Positions 28,503 through 35,656 of a stretch of 64,000 nt of DNA are shown here, piece after piece. How positions within the stretch are numbered: position 1 is the stretch's first letter; each line of letters begins with the position of its first letter. The notes beneath the pieces are model-generated. The model saw nothing but the letters and a program-made list of their open reading frames with translations, ran no database searches and was not told where the DNA came from. Origin of the DNA: Gordonia sp. X0973 (lineage in GTDB: Bacteria; Actinomycetota; Actinomycetes; Mycobacteriales; Mycobacteriaceae); contig NZ_CP054691.1 of NCBI RefSeq assembly GCF_013348785.1, forward strand, positions 1,550,001 to 1,614,000, read 5' to 3'. The position numbers and the translations under genes were made by a program.

Positions 28503-28518
28503 CGTGATTGACATCACA
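28503..28518. promoter_or_regulatory. CRP-like palindrome CGTGA-N6-TCACA
   Basis: CGTGATTGACATCACA differs from the mycobacterial CRP (Rv3676) consensus TGTGA-N6-TCACA at one outer base. It lies 7 bp upstream of the putative -10 of the secreted peptide-dipZ operon, so binding would cover the -35 region. It is also 20 bp past the thiolase stop and unlikely to act on that gene. Occupancy is inferred. Confidence 0.5.
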
Positions 28519-28537
28519 ACCAATTCGGTCGTTCCTG

Positions 28538-29827
28538 CTAGGCGGCCTCGATGATCATGGCGACCGACATGCCGCTGCCCGCGCAGATGGAGACGAGTGC
28601 CCGGCCCGATCCCTTCTCGGCGAGGAGCTTCGACACCGTCGCGACGATCCGCCCGCCGGTTGCGCCGAACGGGTGGCCGGTGGCCAGCGACCCGCCGACG
28701 ACGTTCAACCGCGAACGGTCGATCGAGCCCAGCGGTTCCGGTCGCGCCAGGAGGTCGCGGCAGAAGGCAGGGTCCTCCCAGGCAGCCAGTGTCGAGAGGA
28801 CCTGGGAGGCGAAGGCCTCGTGGATCTCGTAGAAGTCGAAATCCTGCAGGGCCAGTCCATTGCGACGGAGCAACTCGTTGACCGCGTACACCGGCGCCAT
28901 CAAGACGCCTTGGGTCTTGGGATCGCCGTCGACGTAATCGACGCCCCAGCTCTGCGCGTCGACGATGCGCGCCAGCGGTTTCAGGTCGTGCGCGGCCGCC
29001 CATTCCGCGTTGCCGAGCAGCACCGCCGACGCCCCGTCGGTGAGGGTGGTGGAGTTGGCGGCGGTCATCGTGCCGTCGCGGCCGCCGAAGCAGGGCTTGA
29101 GTTGCGCCAACCGTTCCGGCGTGATGTCGCGGCGCAGGTTGTCGTCCTCTGCGAGTCCCGCGAACGGCGTGACCAGGTCGGCGAGGAAGCCGCGGTCGTA
29201 GGCGGCGGCGAGGTTGCGGTGGGAGGCGAGTGCGATCTCGTCCTGTTCGGCGCGGCCGATGCCCCAGGCCTCGCCGGTAATGGCCTGCGCGGCACCGGGC
29301 GTGAGCTTGGTGCGACGCTCGCCGGGGCTGGGGATGTCGAAGTCGAGGGAGAACGGAATGCGTGCGGCCTGCTTGGCGCGATCGAGTGTCGAGCGCGACG
29401 CGTTGATGCGCACCAGCCGGTCGCGCAGTCGCGGGCCGAAGCCGATGGGCGGGTCCGACGTGGTGTCCGCGCCGCAGGCGACGCCGGATTCGATCTGCCC
29501 GCAGGCGATCTTGTTGGCGATGTGGACCACGGTCTGACCGCCGGTCGCGCACTGCTGCTGCATGTCGACGGTGGGGGTGGACCGCGACAGGGCCGTGTCC
29601 AGCAGTGCCTCGCGGGTGAGGCTGTGGTCGCGTGCCAGTTTCACCACCGCGCCGCCGGCCACCTCGCCCAGGTGTGCACCGGCCAGGTCGAAGCGCTGGA
29701 CCAATCCGGTCAACGCGGCGGTCAGCATCGATTGGTTGGTCTCCGACAGATAGGCCCCGTTGGACCGGGCGAAGGGGATCCGATTACCGCCCAAGACGTA
29801 GACGGGGGTCAACTCACGAGTTGTCAT
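28538..29827 (-). CDS. Thiolase (acetyl-CoA acetyltransferase family)
   Basis: A 429-residue condensing/thiolytic enzyme of fatty-acid beta-oxidation type. The acyl-accepting Cys is Cys93 in QQQCATGGQ. The catalytic His lies in FYEIHEAFASQ, and the C-terminal motifs are VGGSLATGHPFGATGGR and CAGSGMSVA. The order NuCATG, HEAF, GHPxGATG, CxGxG is canonical for thiolases. The ATG at 29827 is 8 nt after a TACGGT -10 box (29836-29841) whose -35 region is occupied by a palindrome. The chain-length specificity and FadA subgroup cannot be decided here. Confidence 0.93.
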   Translation of the reverse strand: MTTRELTPVYVLGGNRIPFARSNGAYLSETNQSMLTAALTGLVQRFDLAGAHLGEVAGGAVVKLARDHSLTREALLDTALSRSTPTVDMQQQCATGGQTVVHIANKIACGQIESGVACGADTTSDPPIGFGPRLRDRLVRINASRSTLDRAKQAARIPFSLDFDIPSPGERRTKLTPGAAQAITGEAWGIGRAEQDEIALASHRNLAAAYDRGFLADLVTPFAGLAEDDNLRRDITPERLAQLKPCFGGRDGTMTAANSTTLTDGASAVLLGNAEWAAAHDLKPLARIVDAQSWGVDYVDGDPKTQGVLMAPVYAVNELLRRNGLALQDFDFYEIHEAFASQVLSTLAAWEDPAFCRDLLARPEPLGSIDRSRLNVVGGSLATGHPFGATGGRIVATVSKLLAEKGSGRALVSICAGSGMSVAMIIEAA

Positions 29828-29859
29828 GGCGCACAACCGTACTCGACGCGCAGACGACG

Positions 29860-29879
29860 TTGCCATTGGGCAATGGTAA
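29860..29879. promoter_or_regulatory. Near-perfect palindrome upstream of the thiolase gene
   Basis: TTGCCATTG-GG-CAATGGTAA has 9-bp arms with one mismatch. It overlaps the expected -35 region of the thiolase promoter, about 33 bp before the start codon. The spacing suggests a repressor site for a TetR- or GntR-type lipid regulator encoded elsewhere. The motif does not match KstR or KstR2 sites as I know them. Confidence 0.45.
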
Positions 29880-29896
29880 GGATGCCTGGGGGCTCG

Positions 29897-30292
29897 CTAC
29901 CGTGCGATCTCGCTGAACCGTGGTCGGCGCGGAGGGCGACGGGGATCGGCGAGCGCCGGATCGGAACCGAGCGTCCCGTCCGGGGCGATGTGGCCGAACA
30001 TCTCCTCGATGACCGCGACGATATGCGGGTCCTCCACCCGATACAGCTGACGGCGGCCGTCCCGGCGTGCCGCAACCACCCCGGCGGCGCGCAGCTTGGC
30101 CAGTTGCTGACTCGCGGCGGGGACGTTGGCACCCGTCAGCTCGGCGAGGGTCGTGACGTCGTACTCGTTCGAGGCGAGCAGCCACACCAGATGGAGGCGG
30201 CCGGGGACCGACAACAGGTCGAAGGTGGCCGCGGCGGCATCGAGCTGTTCCGGGGTGATTCGCGCGTGGGGGATCTCGGGCATCGTGTTCAC
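29897..30292 (-). CDS. ArsR/SmtB family transcriptional regulator
   Basis: A 131-residue winged-helix repressor. The HTH region reads LLSVPGRLHLVWLLASNEYD, then TLAELTGANVPAASQQLAKL (recognition helix) and AARRDGRRQLYRVEDPH (wing). Only a few His and no Cys pair are seen, so metal sensing by the CxC motif is excluded; a different inducer is likely. GTG at 30292 or ATG at 30283 may start it. It is divergent from the ABC transporter operon, and a palindromic region lies between, so it probably represses that operon and itself. Confidence 0.88.
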   Translation of the reverse strand: MNTMPEIPHARITPEQLDAAAATFDLLSVPGRLHLVWLLASNEYDVTTLAELTGANVPAASQQLAKLRAAGVVAARRDGRRQLYRVEDPHIVAVIEEMFGHIAPDGTLGSDPALADPRRPPRRPRFSEIAR

Positions 30293-30310
30293 AACCCTGC
30301 CGGATGTTGT

Positions 30311-30334
30311 TCATTTGCGCAACTGATTGAATGA
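30311..30334. promoter_or_regulatory. Putative ArsR operator with TTGCGCAA core
   Basis: TCATT (30311-30315) and AATGA (30330-30334) are inverted, and TTGCGCAA at 30315-30322 is a perfect 8-bp palindrome between them. The block lies 19 bp upstream of the ArsR start and immediately before a TAACCT -10 box for the transporter operon, as expected for a divergent autorepressor. Confidence 0.45.
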
Positions 30335-30337
30335 GCC

Positions 30338-30343
30338 TAACCT
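30338..30343 (+). promoter_or_regulatory. -10 element (TAACCT) of the ABC transporter operon
   Basis: TAACCT is placed just after the proposed ArsR operator and 66 nt before the small leader ORF. Transcription would start near 30350. Confidence 0.45.
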
Positions 30344-30408
30344 GGCGGGGTCAGAGGCGGGCGCGGTTCCACCGCCCCCCCGGAGCACGGCAACAGGAGG
30401 TGAGCGTC

Positions 30409-30498
30409 ATGGGTTCCGACGAACCTCGTAGTCCCCACTGCGACGACTCGCCGCGCATCGTTGCGCCGACGTCGTCGTCCGTCGCCGCGCACCCCTGA
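30409..30498 (+). CDS. Possible 29-residue leader peptide upstream of the ABC transporter
   Basis: A short ORF (MGSDEPRSPHCDDSPR..., ending in VAAHP) sits between the promoter and the permease gene. It has a strong AGGAGGT at 30395-30401 at proper spacing, better than that of the permease gene. It contains one Cys, His and several Pro and Ser codons and is not hydrophobic. Its position suggests a regulatory upstream ORF, perhaps an attenuator like those before actinobacterial sulfur-transport genes, though it lacks a poly-Cys run. Coding status is not proven. Confidence 0.4.
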   Translation: MGSDEPRSPHCDDSPRIVAPTSSSVAAHP

Positions 30499-30556
30499 CC
30501 AACCTTCGCAGGTGGTGCGCCGAGTCCCTGCTCGCCACGCCTGAAGAGGTTGATCG

Positions 30557-32299
30557 ATGACCACCACCCGCCCCTTTGTCTCGAATGACGCCGCGCTGCG
30601 CTCGGGTTCGCGCACCTGGGTCGATCTGCTCGTCGTAGCGGCCGTCGTCGTGTTGTTCTGGCTCGCGATCTGGGTTTCGCGCGGCGCGACCGCTCCGTTC
30701 GACGGTCGGACGGCAGCGGCGTCGGTCTCGACCGATCCGGCCAACCTTCCGTACTACGCCCTGCGGTCGCTGGCCCGCATGTTCGTCGCGCTCATCGCGT
30801 CGACGGTGTTCACCTTCGTCTACGCGACGGCCGCCGCTCGCCTGCGTCGGGCGGAGAAGGTGCTGCTCCCGGTCCTCGACGTGCTGCAATCGGTTCCGGT
30901 ACTGGCCTTCCTCTCGGTGACGATGACCATGTGGCTGACGCTTTTCCCGCATTCGATGCTCGGCGTGGAATGTGCGTCGATCTTCGCCATCTTCACCAGC
31001 CAGGCGTGGAACATGACCTTTGCGTTCTACCAGTCGTTGATCACCCAGCCGCGGGATCTCGACGAGGCGGCGCGGCTGCTGCGGCTCACCAAATGGCAAC
31101 GGTTCTGGAAGCTGGACGTGCCCGGAGGAATGATCCCGCTCGTCTGGAACGGGATGATGAGTTTCGGTGGCGGCTGGTTCTTCCTCGTCGCCTCCGAGGT
31201 CATCAGCGTCAACAACCACACCTACGCGCTGCCCGGCATCGGCTCCTACGTTGCGGCGGCGACCGAGCAACAGCAAATCGGCCGGATCCTGCTGGCGATC
31301 GGGGTCATGGTGATCATGGTCGTCGGGGTCAACGTGGCGTTCTGGCGCCCGCTGACCGCGTGGGCTGAGCGGTTCCGGGCCGAGGAGACCAGCGCCGCCG
31401 AGACCCAGCGCAGCGTCGTGCTGGACTTGCTGCGCCGCTCCAGCCTGCCGTCGCTCGTCGGTCGCGTCCTGAGTCCCGTCGGGCGACTGCTGGACACCGT
31501 CACCCGGCCGTTCGGCCTGGCCGACCGTCCCCTCCAGGTCAGCCGCGTCCGTATGCGGGCCGGCGACCTCGTGTTCGCCCTTGTCGTGGCCGCCGCCGTC
31601 GGGTTCGGCCTGTGGCACATGCTCGACTACATCAACCACCGGACCGGCCTCGGTGAGTTCGGTGACGCCTTTGTCCTCGGCCTGGCCACATTGGCCCGAG
31701 TGGTGATCCTGCTGGTGGTCGCCACCGTGGTGTGGGTGCCGATCGGCGTGTGGATCGGGATGAACCCGAAGGTCACCCGGTACGCGCAGCCGCTCGTGCA
31801 GGTGCTGGCGAGTTTCCCGGCGAACTTCCTGTTCCCCTTCGTCACCCTGGCGTTGATCTGGAGCGGCATCAGTCTCAACGTCGGCGGAATCCTGCTCATG
31901 GCGCTGGGGGCGCAGTGGTACATCCTGTTCAACGTCATCGCCGGTGCCTCCGCGATCCCCGGCGACCTGAGGGAGGCGTCGACGAGCCTGCGACTGAGCC
32001 GCTGGTTGCGCTGGCGGAAGTTGATCGGCCCTGCCATCTTCTCCGCCTGGGTGACCGGCGCGATCACCGCGGCCGGCGGCGCGTGGAACGCGTCCATCGT
32101 CGCGGAGATCGTCTCCTACGGACACACGACGCTGACCGCGACCGGTCTGGGTGCGTATATCGCCGAGTCCACCAAGGACGGCAACTTCGCCCGCACGCTG
32201 GTCGGGGTGACTGTCATGACCGTCTACGTCGTCGGATTCAACCGTCTGCTCTGGCGACGCCTGTACGTCCTCGCCGAGAAGCGCTACTCGCTCACGTAA
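30557..32299 (+). CDS. ABC transporter, fused double permease (NitT/TauT-like)
   Basis: A 580-residue inner-membrane protein formed by two fused BPD_transp_1 permease domains (about 60-270 and 380-570), each with around six helices. The EAA-like cytoplasmic loops are DLDEAARLLRLTKWQRFWKL and DLREASTSLRLSRWLRWRKL, which contact the ATPase. Domain 2 resembles the nitrate/sulfonate/bicarbonate permease group. Two-in-one fusion is characteristic of one subclass of these importers. It follows an ArsR regulator and a leader ORF, and the ATPase gene is 37 nt downstream. No periplasmic binding protein gene lies nearby, so the substrate remains open. Confidence 0.88.
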   Translation: MTTTRPFVSNDAALRSGSRTWVDLLVVAAVVVLFWLAIWVSRGATAPFDGRTAAASVSTDPANLPYYALRSLARMFVALIASTVFTFVYATAAARLRRAEKVLLPVLDVLQSVPVLAFLSVTMTMWLTLFPHSMLGVECASIFAIFTSQAWNMTFAFYQSLITQPRDLDEAARLLRLTKWQRFWKLDVPGGMIPLVWNGMMSFGGGWFFLVASEVISVNNHTYALPGIGSYVAAATEQQQIGRILLAIGVMVIMVVGVNVAFWRPLTAWAERFRAEETSAAETQRSVVLDLLRRSSLPSLVGRVLSPVGRLLDTVTRPFGLADRPLQVSRVRMRAGDLVFALVVAAAVGFGLWHMLDYINHRTGLGEFGDAFVLGLATLARVVILLVVATVVWVPIGVWIGMNPKVTRYAQPLVQVLASFPANFLFPFVTLALIWSGISLNVGGILLMALGAQWYILFNVIAGASAIPGDLREASTSLRLSRWLRWRKLIGPAIFSAWVTGAITAAGGAWNASIVAEIVSYGHTTLTATGLGAYIAESTKDGNFARTLVGVTVMTVYVVGFNRLLWRRLYVLAEKRYSLT

Positions 32300-32336
32300 T
32301 CACCGCCCACTCTGACCCCCGAAGGGAGGTGCCGCC

Positions 32337-33686
32337 ATGGCCACCAACGCAATCGACAACCCGACCCCCATCGTCGAGGTCGACCACGTCTCCAAGTCCT
32401 TTCCGTCCGCCGACGGCTCCACCATGTCCGTCCTCGACGACGTGTCGCTGACGCTGCACGACGGCGAGATCGTCGCCCTGCTCGGCAAGTCGGGTTCGGG
32501 GAAGTCCACCCTGTTGCGGACGATTGCCGGGCTCATCGGTCCGACGACCGGCCAGGTCCGCTACCGCGGGGAGGTGCTCAACGGCGCCAACCCGGGCGTG
32601 GCAATGGTCTTCCAATCGTTCGCGTTGATGCCTTGGCTCACCGTTCAGGACAACGTCGAACTCGGGCTGGAGGCACGCGGCGTGCCCGCCGAGGAGCGTC
32701 GTCGGGAGGCATTGGCGGCGATCGACCGCATCGGACTCGACGGGTTCGAGACGGCCTATCCGAAGGAGCTGTCCGGCGGGATGCGCCAGCGCGTCGGGTT
32801 CGCCCGGGCGCTGGTCCTGCAGCCCGACGCGCTGCTGATGGACGAGCCGTTCTCCGCATTGGACGTGCTGACCGCGGAGAACCTGCGCAACGAGCTGATC
32901 ACCCTGTGGTCCCAGCCGGGCTTCCCGACGAAATGCGTCTGCATCGTCACGCACAACATCGAGGAAGCAGTGCTGCTCGCGGACCGGGTCCTGGTGCTCG
33001 GGTCCAACCCCGGTCATATCAAGGCGGAGGTGCCGATCCTCCTGCCGCGCCCCCGTGATCGGCGGTCGCCGACGTTCGAGGCAGTCGTCGACGAGCTGTA
33101 TGGAATCCTGACCGAGCGCGAAGAGGCCGCGGGTGCCCGCGTCAGCGGCCCCGGCCCGTTGACCCATCCGCTGGCCGATGCCAGCGTCGGCGGTTTGGCC
33201 GGCCTCATCGAGATCGTGTACTCGCACAACGGTCAGACCGACCTGCCCGATCTCGCCGACCAGCTCGTCTTCGACGTCGACGATCTGCTGCCGCTGGTCG
33301 ATGCCGCGCAGATGCTGGGGCTGCTCGACATCGACGGGGCCCAGGCCTTCCTCACCCGGGCGGGTCGCGATTGGTACCTGGCCGACATCCAGAGCAGCAA
33401 GGAGATCTTCGCCGGTCTGGCGGTCGAGCGGGCGCCGCTGGTCCGCACCATCGTGAAAGCACTGGAAAACAGCGAGGACGGCAGTCTCTACGACGCCTTC
33501 TTCCGCGACCTCCTGCGCACCGGCTACAACGCGGACGACGCCGAGAAGCAACTGGACATCGCCATCGACTGGGGTCGCTACGGCGAGTTGTACGACTACG
33601 ACGCGGATACCGGCGAACTTGTGCTGGGGGAGGTCGCGGCTTCGATTTCGTCGGCCATGAGGGGCAACGGTGACCTGGACAGCTGA
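32337..33686 (+). CDS. ABC transporter ATPase with C-terminal AAA-associated domain
   Basis: A 449-residue ATP-binding subunit paired with the fused permease. The nucleotide-binding domain (about 1-260) has Walker [16 protein letters not shown]-loop VFQSFALMPW, signature LSGGMRQRVGFARAL and Walker B LLMDEPFSALD. The C-terminal 180 residues are the AAA-associated regulatory domain seen on some nitrate/sulfonate-type ATPases. AGGGAGGTG sits 6 nt before the ATG. The last gene of the operon; the following 400 nt are non-coding until the integrated element. Confidence 0.9.
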   Translation: MATNAIDNPTPIVEVDHVSKSFPSADGSTMSVLDDVSLTLHDGEIVALLGKSGSGKSTLLRTIAGLIGPTTGQVRYRGEVLNGANPGVAMVFQSFALMPWLTVQDNVELGLEARGVPAEERRREALAAIDRIGLDGFETAYPKELSGGMRQRVGFARALVLQPDALLMDEPFSALDVLTAENLRNELITLWSQPGFPTKCVCIVTHNIEEAVLLADRVLVLGSNPGHIKAEVPILLPRPRDRRSPTFEAVVDELYGILTEREEAAGARVSGPGPLTHPLADASVGGLAGLIEIVYSHNGQTDLPDLADQLVFDVDDLLPLVDAAQMLGLLDIDGAQAFLTRAGRDWYLADIQSSKEIFAGLAVERAPLVRTIVKALENSEDGSLYDAFFRDLLRTGYNADDAEKQLDIAIDWGRYGELYDYDADTGELVLGEVAASISSAMRGNGDLDS

Positions 33687-33874
33687 ATCGAGCAGCGGTA
33701 TGAAGCGACGAGCTACCACCGAAGGCTCACTCAACGAGCGATGGGCGGCGTCAAGCGGACTTCGTTCGGCCGATCACACGGTGCCGCGCTGACCTGGGGC
33801 CCCGACGTATTTGGCGGGTAGGTGGCGGATCGCACGCAGACTCGAGGCGTCTACTTCCCATTCGCGCTGTTCGG

Positions 33875-33899
33875 TGGTGCCCTCGGTGAGACTCGAACT
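33875..33899 (-). repeat. attL-like 25-bp copy of the tRNA 3' end
   Basis: These 25 bases are identical to 35657-35681, the last 25 bases (CCA, acceptor arm and T arm) of the tRNA gene downstream. Identity stops abruptly on both sides. A tRNA 3'-end duplicate at the far border of an island with an integrase remnant is the classical att-site footprint. Confidence 0.85.
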
Positions 33900-33971
33900 T
33901 TAAACGCGCCTCGCCGCTACCTCGGGAGATCGACGTAACCGACTGGTGGGCAGCGATATTCGGATTACGTT

Positions 33972-33999
33972 GGATCAACTCGGATCAACACCTATCAAC
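33972..33999 (+). repeat. Three ATCAAC repeats at 10-bp period, candidate arm-type sites
   Basis: GGATCAAC, GGATCAAC and CTATCAAC occur at 33972, 33982 and 33992, one helical turn apart, about 75 bp inside the left att repeat. TAGCCA appears twice a little further on (34008 and 34019). Such phased repeats beside an att core resemble arm-binding sites of lambda-type integrases; this is inference. Confidence 0.4.
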
Positions 34000-34053
34000 C
34001 GAACATGTAGCCAAAGTTTAGCCACTCGATCACCCGTTCTACCTGCACAAACG

Positions 34054-34090
34054 AACTGACCCCGTCGAGGTGTTCTCGACGGGGTCGGTT
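34054..34090. terminator. Hairpin 1 flanking the cargo gene
   Basis: A 16-bp stem (GACCCCGTCGAG pairing with CTCGACGGGGTC, extended by AACT/GGTT) with a 5-nt loop. The T tract is minimal, but in high-GC actinobacteria such stems can terminate transcription. It is nearly identical to hairpin 2 after the cargo gene, including the preceding ACAAACGAAC. The cargo start codon is 10 nt downstream. Confidence 0.5.
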
Positions 34091-34100
34091 TACGTCAGAA

Positions 34101-35048
34101 ATGTCCGACGTGGAGGCTAACCTACTTCGCATGACGACTGCCCAAAGCCCTGATGACGCCCAGCGAGAGCAGATTCGCGAGGGTCTGACTCAACTGGCAA
34201 CGGGAGTCGTGACTGCCATGCAGTCACGACGTCCGAACAAACCCCGACGCGACAACAGCTCGATGTCGTTGTGGTTGCTGGGCTTGATCCCCATCGGGAT
34301 GGCGTGCCTGCAATTGGCAATTGTTTCACGTGGCGACGCCGAGACGCTGCGGTCGCTGACCGAGAATCTGAACGTGACGGCACTGGTTCTCGCGACTGCG
34401 TTGCCGCTCTTGAGCACAGCGCTGACCTGGGTGTTCTTACTGATAATCCTCATGGCGATTGCACCTAGGGGCCAGAACCGGCCCAAACTGACGACTTTAG
34501 TTGTCTGGTTCGTCGTAATCTGTGTAATCGACTTCTTTGCAATGTCGTTGCGTTACATGCTTTTCAACGCCGTCATATTCGGCGTCTTGCTCGTCTTCAT
34601 GGTTGGGGTTGTCCAACTGGCAACAAGGTTGCCAGCGCCTTGGGGCGAGCGGGTCGGCGCGATTGCTCAGAAGGTCTCGAAAGCTCTCGGAATTTCACTG
34701 CTCGTCGCTCCGCTCATTGTCTGGCTCGGATTCCTCGGGGTGTGGCTCCCCCAAGAGCGCCTAACTGTCGGCGAGACACAACTAGCGCCGGTCTACGTGC
34801 TGTCTTCCGATGTGCGATGGACAAAATACATGGACGCTGACCATAAAGTCCACCTCGTTCCGACGCAATCGATCACGCAACGCCAGATGTTGGGTACGCC
34901 GCAGTCGACTTGGAGCAAGACGCCGTTTGCGCTGATTCGCGGGAACGATGCGCCGAAGCCGCCTAACCCGCCGGTCCCACCGGCGGTAACAACGACAGTC
35001 ATTCAGCCACCACCAGCACCCACTCCACAGCCCGCCCCAACCGGCTGA
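34101..35048 (+). CDS. Unknown multi-pass membrane protein in the integrated element
   Basis: A 315-residue protein with no recognised family. After a polar N-terminus (about 1-50) it has around five hydrophobic segments (starting at LWLLGLIPIGMACLQLAIVS; then about 90-118, 130-150, 155-172 and 200-222). A C-terminal extracytoplasmic or cytoplasmic domain of about 90 residues follows, ending in a Pro-rich tail (PKPPNPPVPPAV, PPPAPTPQPAP). Codon use is visibly less GC-rich than in neighbours, which supports recent transfer. It is bracketed by matching hairpins. ATG at 34101 or ATG at 34131, the latter preceded by GGAGG, may start it. Confidence 0.65.
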   Translation: MSDVEANLLRMTTAQSPDDAQREQIREGLTQLATGVVTAMQSRRPNKPRRDNSSMSLWLLGLIPIGMACLQLAIVSRGDAETLRSLTENLNVTALVLATALPLLSTALTWVFLLIILMAIAPRGQNRPKLTTLVVWFVVICVIDFFAMSLRYMLFNAVIFGVLLVFMVGVVQLATRLPAPWGERVGAIAQKVSKALGISLLVAPLIVWLGFLGVWLPQERLTVGETQLAPVYVLSSDVRWTKYMDADHKVHLVPTQSITQRQMLGTPQSTWSKTPFALIRGNDAPKPPNPPVPPAVTTTVIQPPPAPTPQPAPTG

Positions 35049-35056
35049 CCGACAAA

Positions 35057-35096
35057 CGAACCGACCCCGTCGAGACACCTCGACGGGGTCGGTTCG
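35057..35096. terminator. Hairpin 2 after the cargo gene (perfect 18-bp stem)
   Basis: CGAACCGACCCCGTCGAG (35057-35074) pairs without mismatch with its reverse complement at 35079-35096 over a 4-nt loop. It begins 9 nt after the cargo stop codon and shares the core and the ACAAACGAAC lead-in with hairpin 1. Likely a terminator for the cargo gene, possibly bidirectional. Confidence 0.65.
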
Positions 35097-35129
35097 CGTT
35101 CGGCGTCAGCTCTGAGGGAGTAAATCGAA

Positions 35130-35348
35130 ATGAGTACTACTGACCTACACAAGCAGACCCGGGAGCGGCGTCGGCGAGAGGCTGCGGCCGAGCTTGGTCT
35201 CGCCGTCGACGGCGAGCCGCTACCGCCGAGAGCGTCACTCGACCGGGCACGCGACGCGGCCGACGTTGTCGACGGATACCGCGACCCGACCGAGATCGCC
35301 TCGACTCTCGCAGCGCGCCGAGGAACGGCAGCGCAGCTCCGACGGTGA
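35130..35348 (+). CDS. Small ORF of the integrated element, function unknown
   Basis: A 72-residue, highly charged ORF (MSTTDLHKQTRERRRREAAA...), preceded by GAGGGA 11 nt upstream of the ATG. Sequence beyond about residue 60 (LAARRGTAAQLRR) overlaps the zone where the integrase remnant begins in another frame. The gene may therefore have lost its original end by deletion and now read into foreign sequence. No domain recognised; it may be an intact small phage gene or a truncated one. Confidence 0.35.
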   Translation: MSTTDLHKQTRERRRREAAAELGLAVDGEPLPPRASLDRARDAADVVDGYRDPTEIASTLAARRGTAAQLRR

Positions 35349-35610
35349 GCCGGTCACGGCGGTGTTCCCTCGGGTCACGCCGCACGATCTGCGCCACACC
35401 GCCGCGTCGCTCGCGGTGTCGGCGGGTGCGAACAAGGCGGTGCAGAAGATGCTGGGCCACACCTCGGCGATGACGCTGGACACTTACGCCGACCTGTTCG
35501 ACAAGGATGCCGAGGCGGTCGCCGACGCCCACGATCAGCGCCTCGGTGGGCTCGTGTTCGCGCCGAATGTAGTCAAAGTGCAGCCAATCGTGGTGCGCGA
35601 GGCGCGGTAG
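35338..35610 (+). pseudogene. Tyrosine recombinase/integrase, C-terminal remnant
   Basis: The last 90 residues of a phage-type integrase. Visible catalytic elements are TPHDLRHTAASLA (second Arg region), KMLGHTSAMTLD (LGH) and the nucleophile Tyr in LDTYADLF. The N-terminal arm and core-binding domains and the first catalytic Arg are missing, and no start codon lies at the break. SAGANKAVQ and HTSAMTLD each look one residue shorter than the usual pattern (GANxKAVQ, SAAMTLD), consistent with decay. It ends 46 nt before the tRNA 3' end, the normal place for an integrase gene. Confidence 0.85.
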
Positions 35611-35656
35611 TTGAGCGAGATAATCGCCTGACCAGCAACGATATTCGCTGGTCATA

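Larger units (their letters stand above)
33687..34100. other. Gene-free stretch containing the left attachment repeat and hairpin 1
   Basis: The 414 nt between the ATPase gene and the cargo ORF hold no convincing gene. From left to right they contain about 190 nt of ordinary sequence with no gene I can support, the 25-bp tRNA-derived repeat (33875-33899), three 10-bp-spaced ATCAAC repeats (33972-33999), two TAGCCA copies, and the first of two flanking hairpins (34054-34090). The right two-thirds look like an integrase attachment region. Confidence 0.6.

Noticed and set aside
33751..33978. Small minus-strand ORF near the left att repeat
   Set aside because: It spans the tRNA-derived repeat, has no ribosome-binding site and no recognisable protein features.
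35130..35610. One continuous integrase gene from 35130 to 35610
   Set aside because: The ATG at 35130 and the integrase C-terminus are in different frames with a stop between, and the N-terminal sequence is not integrase-like.
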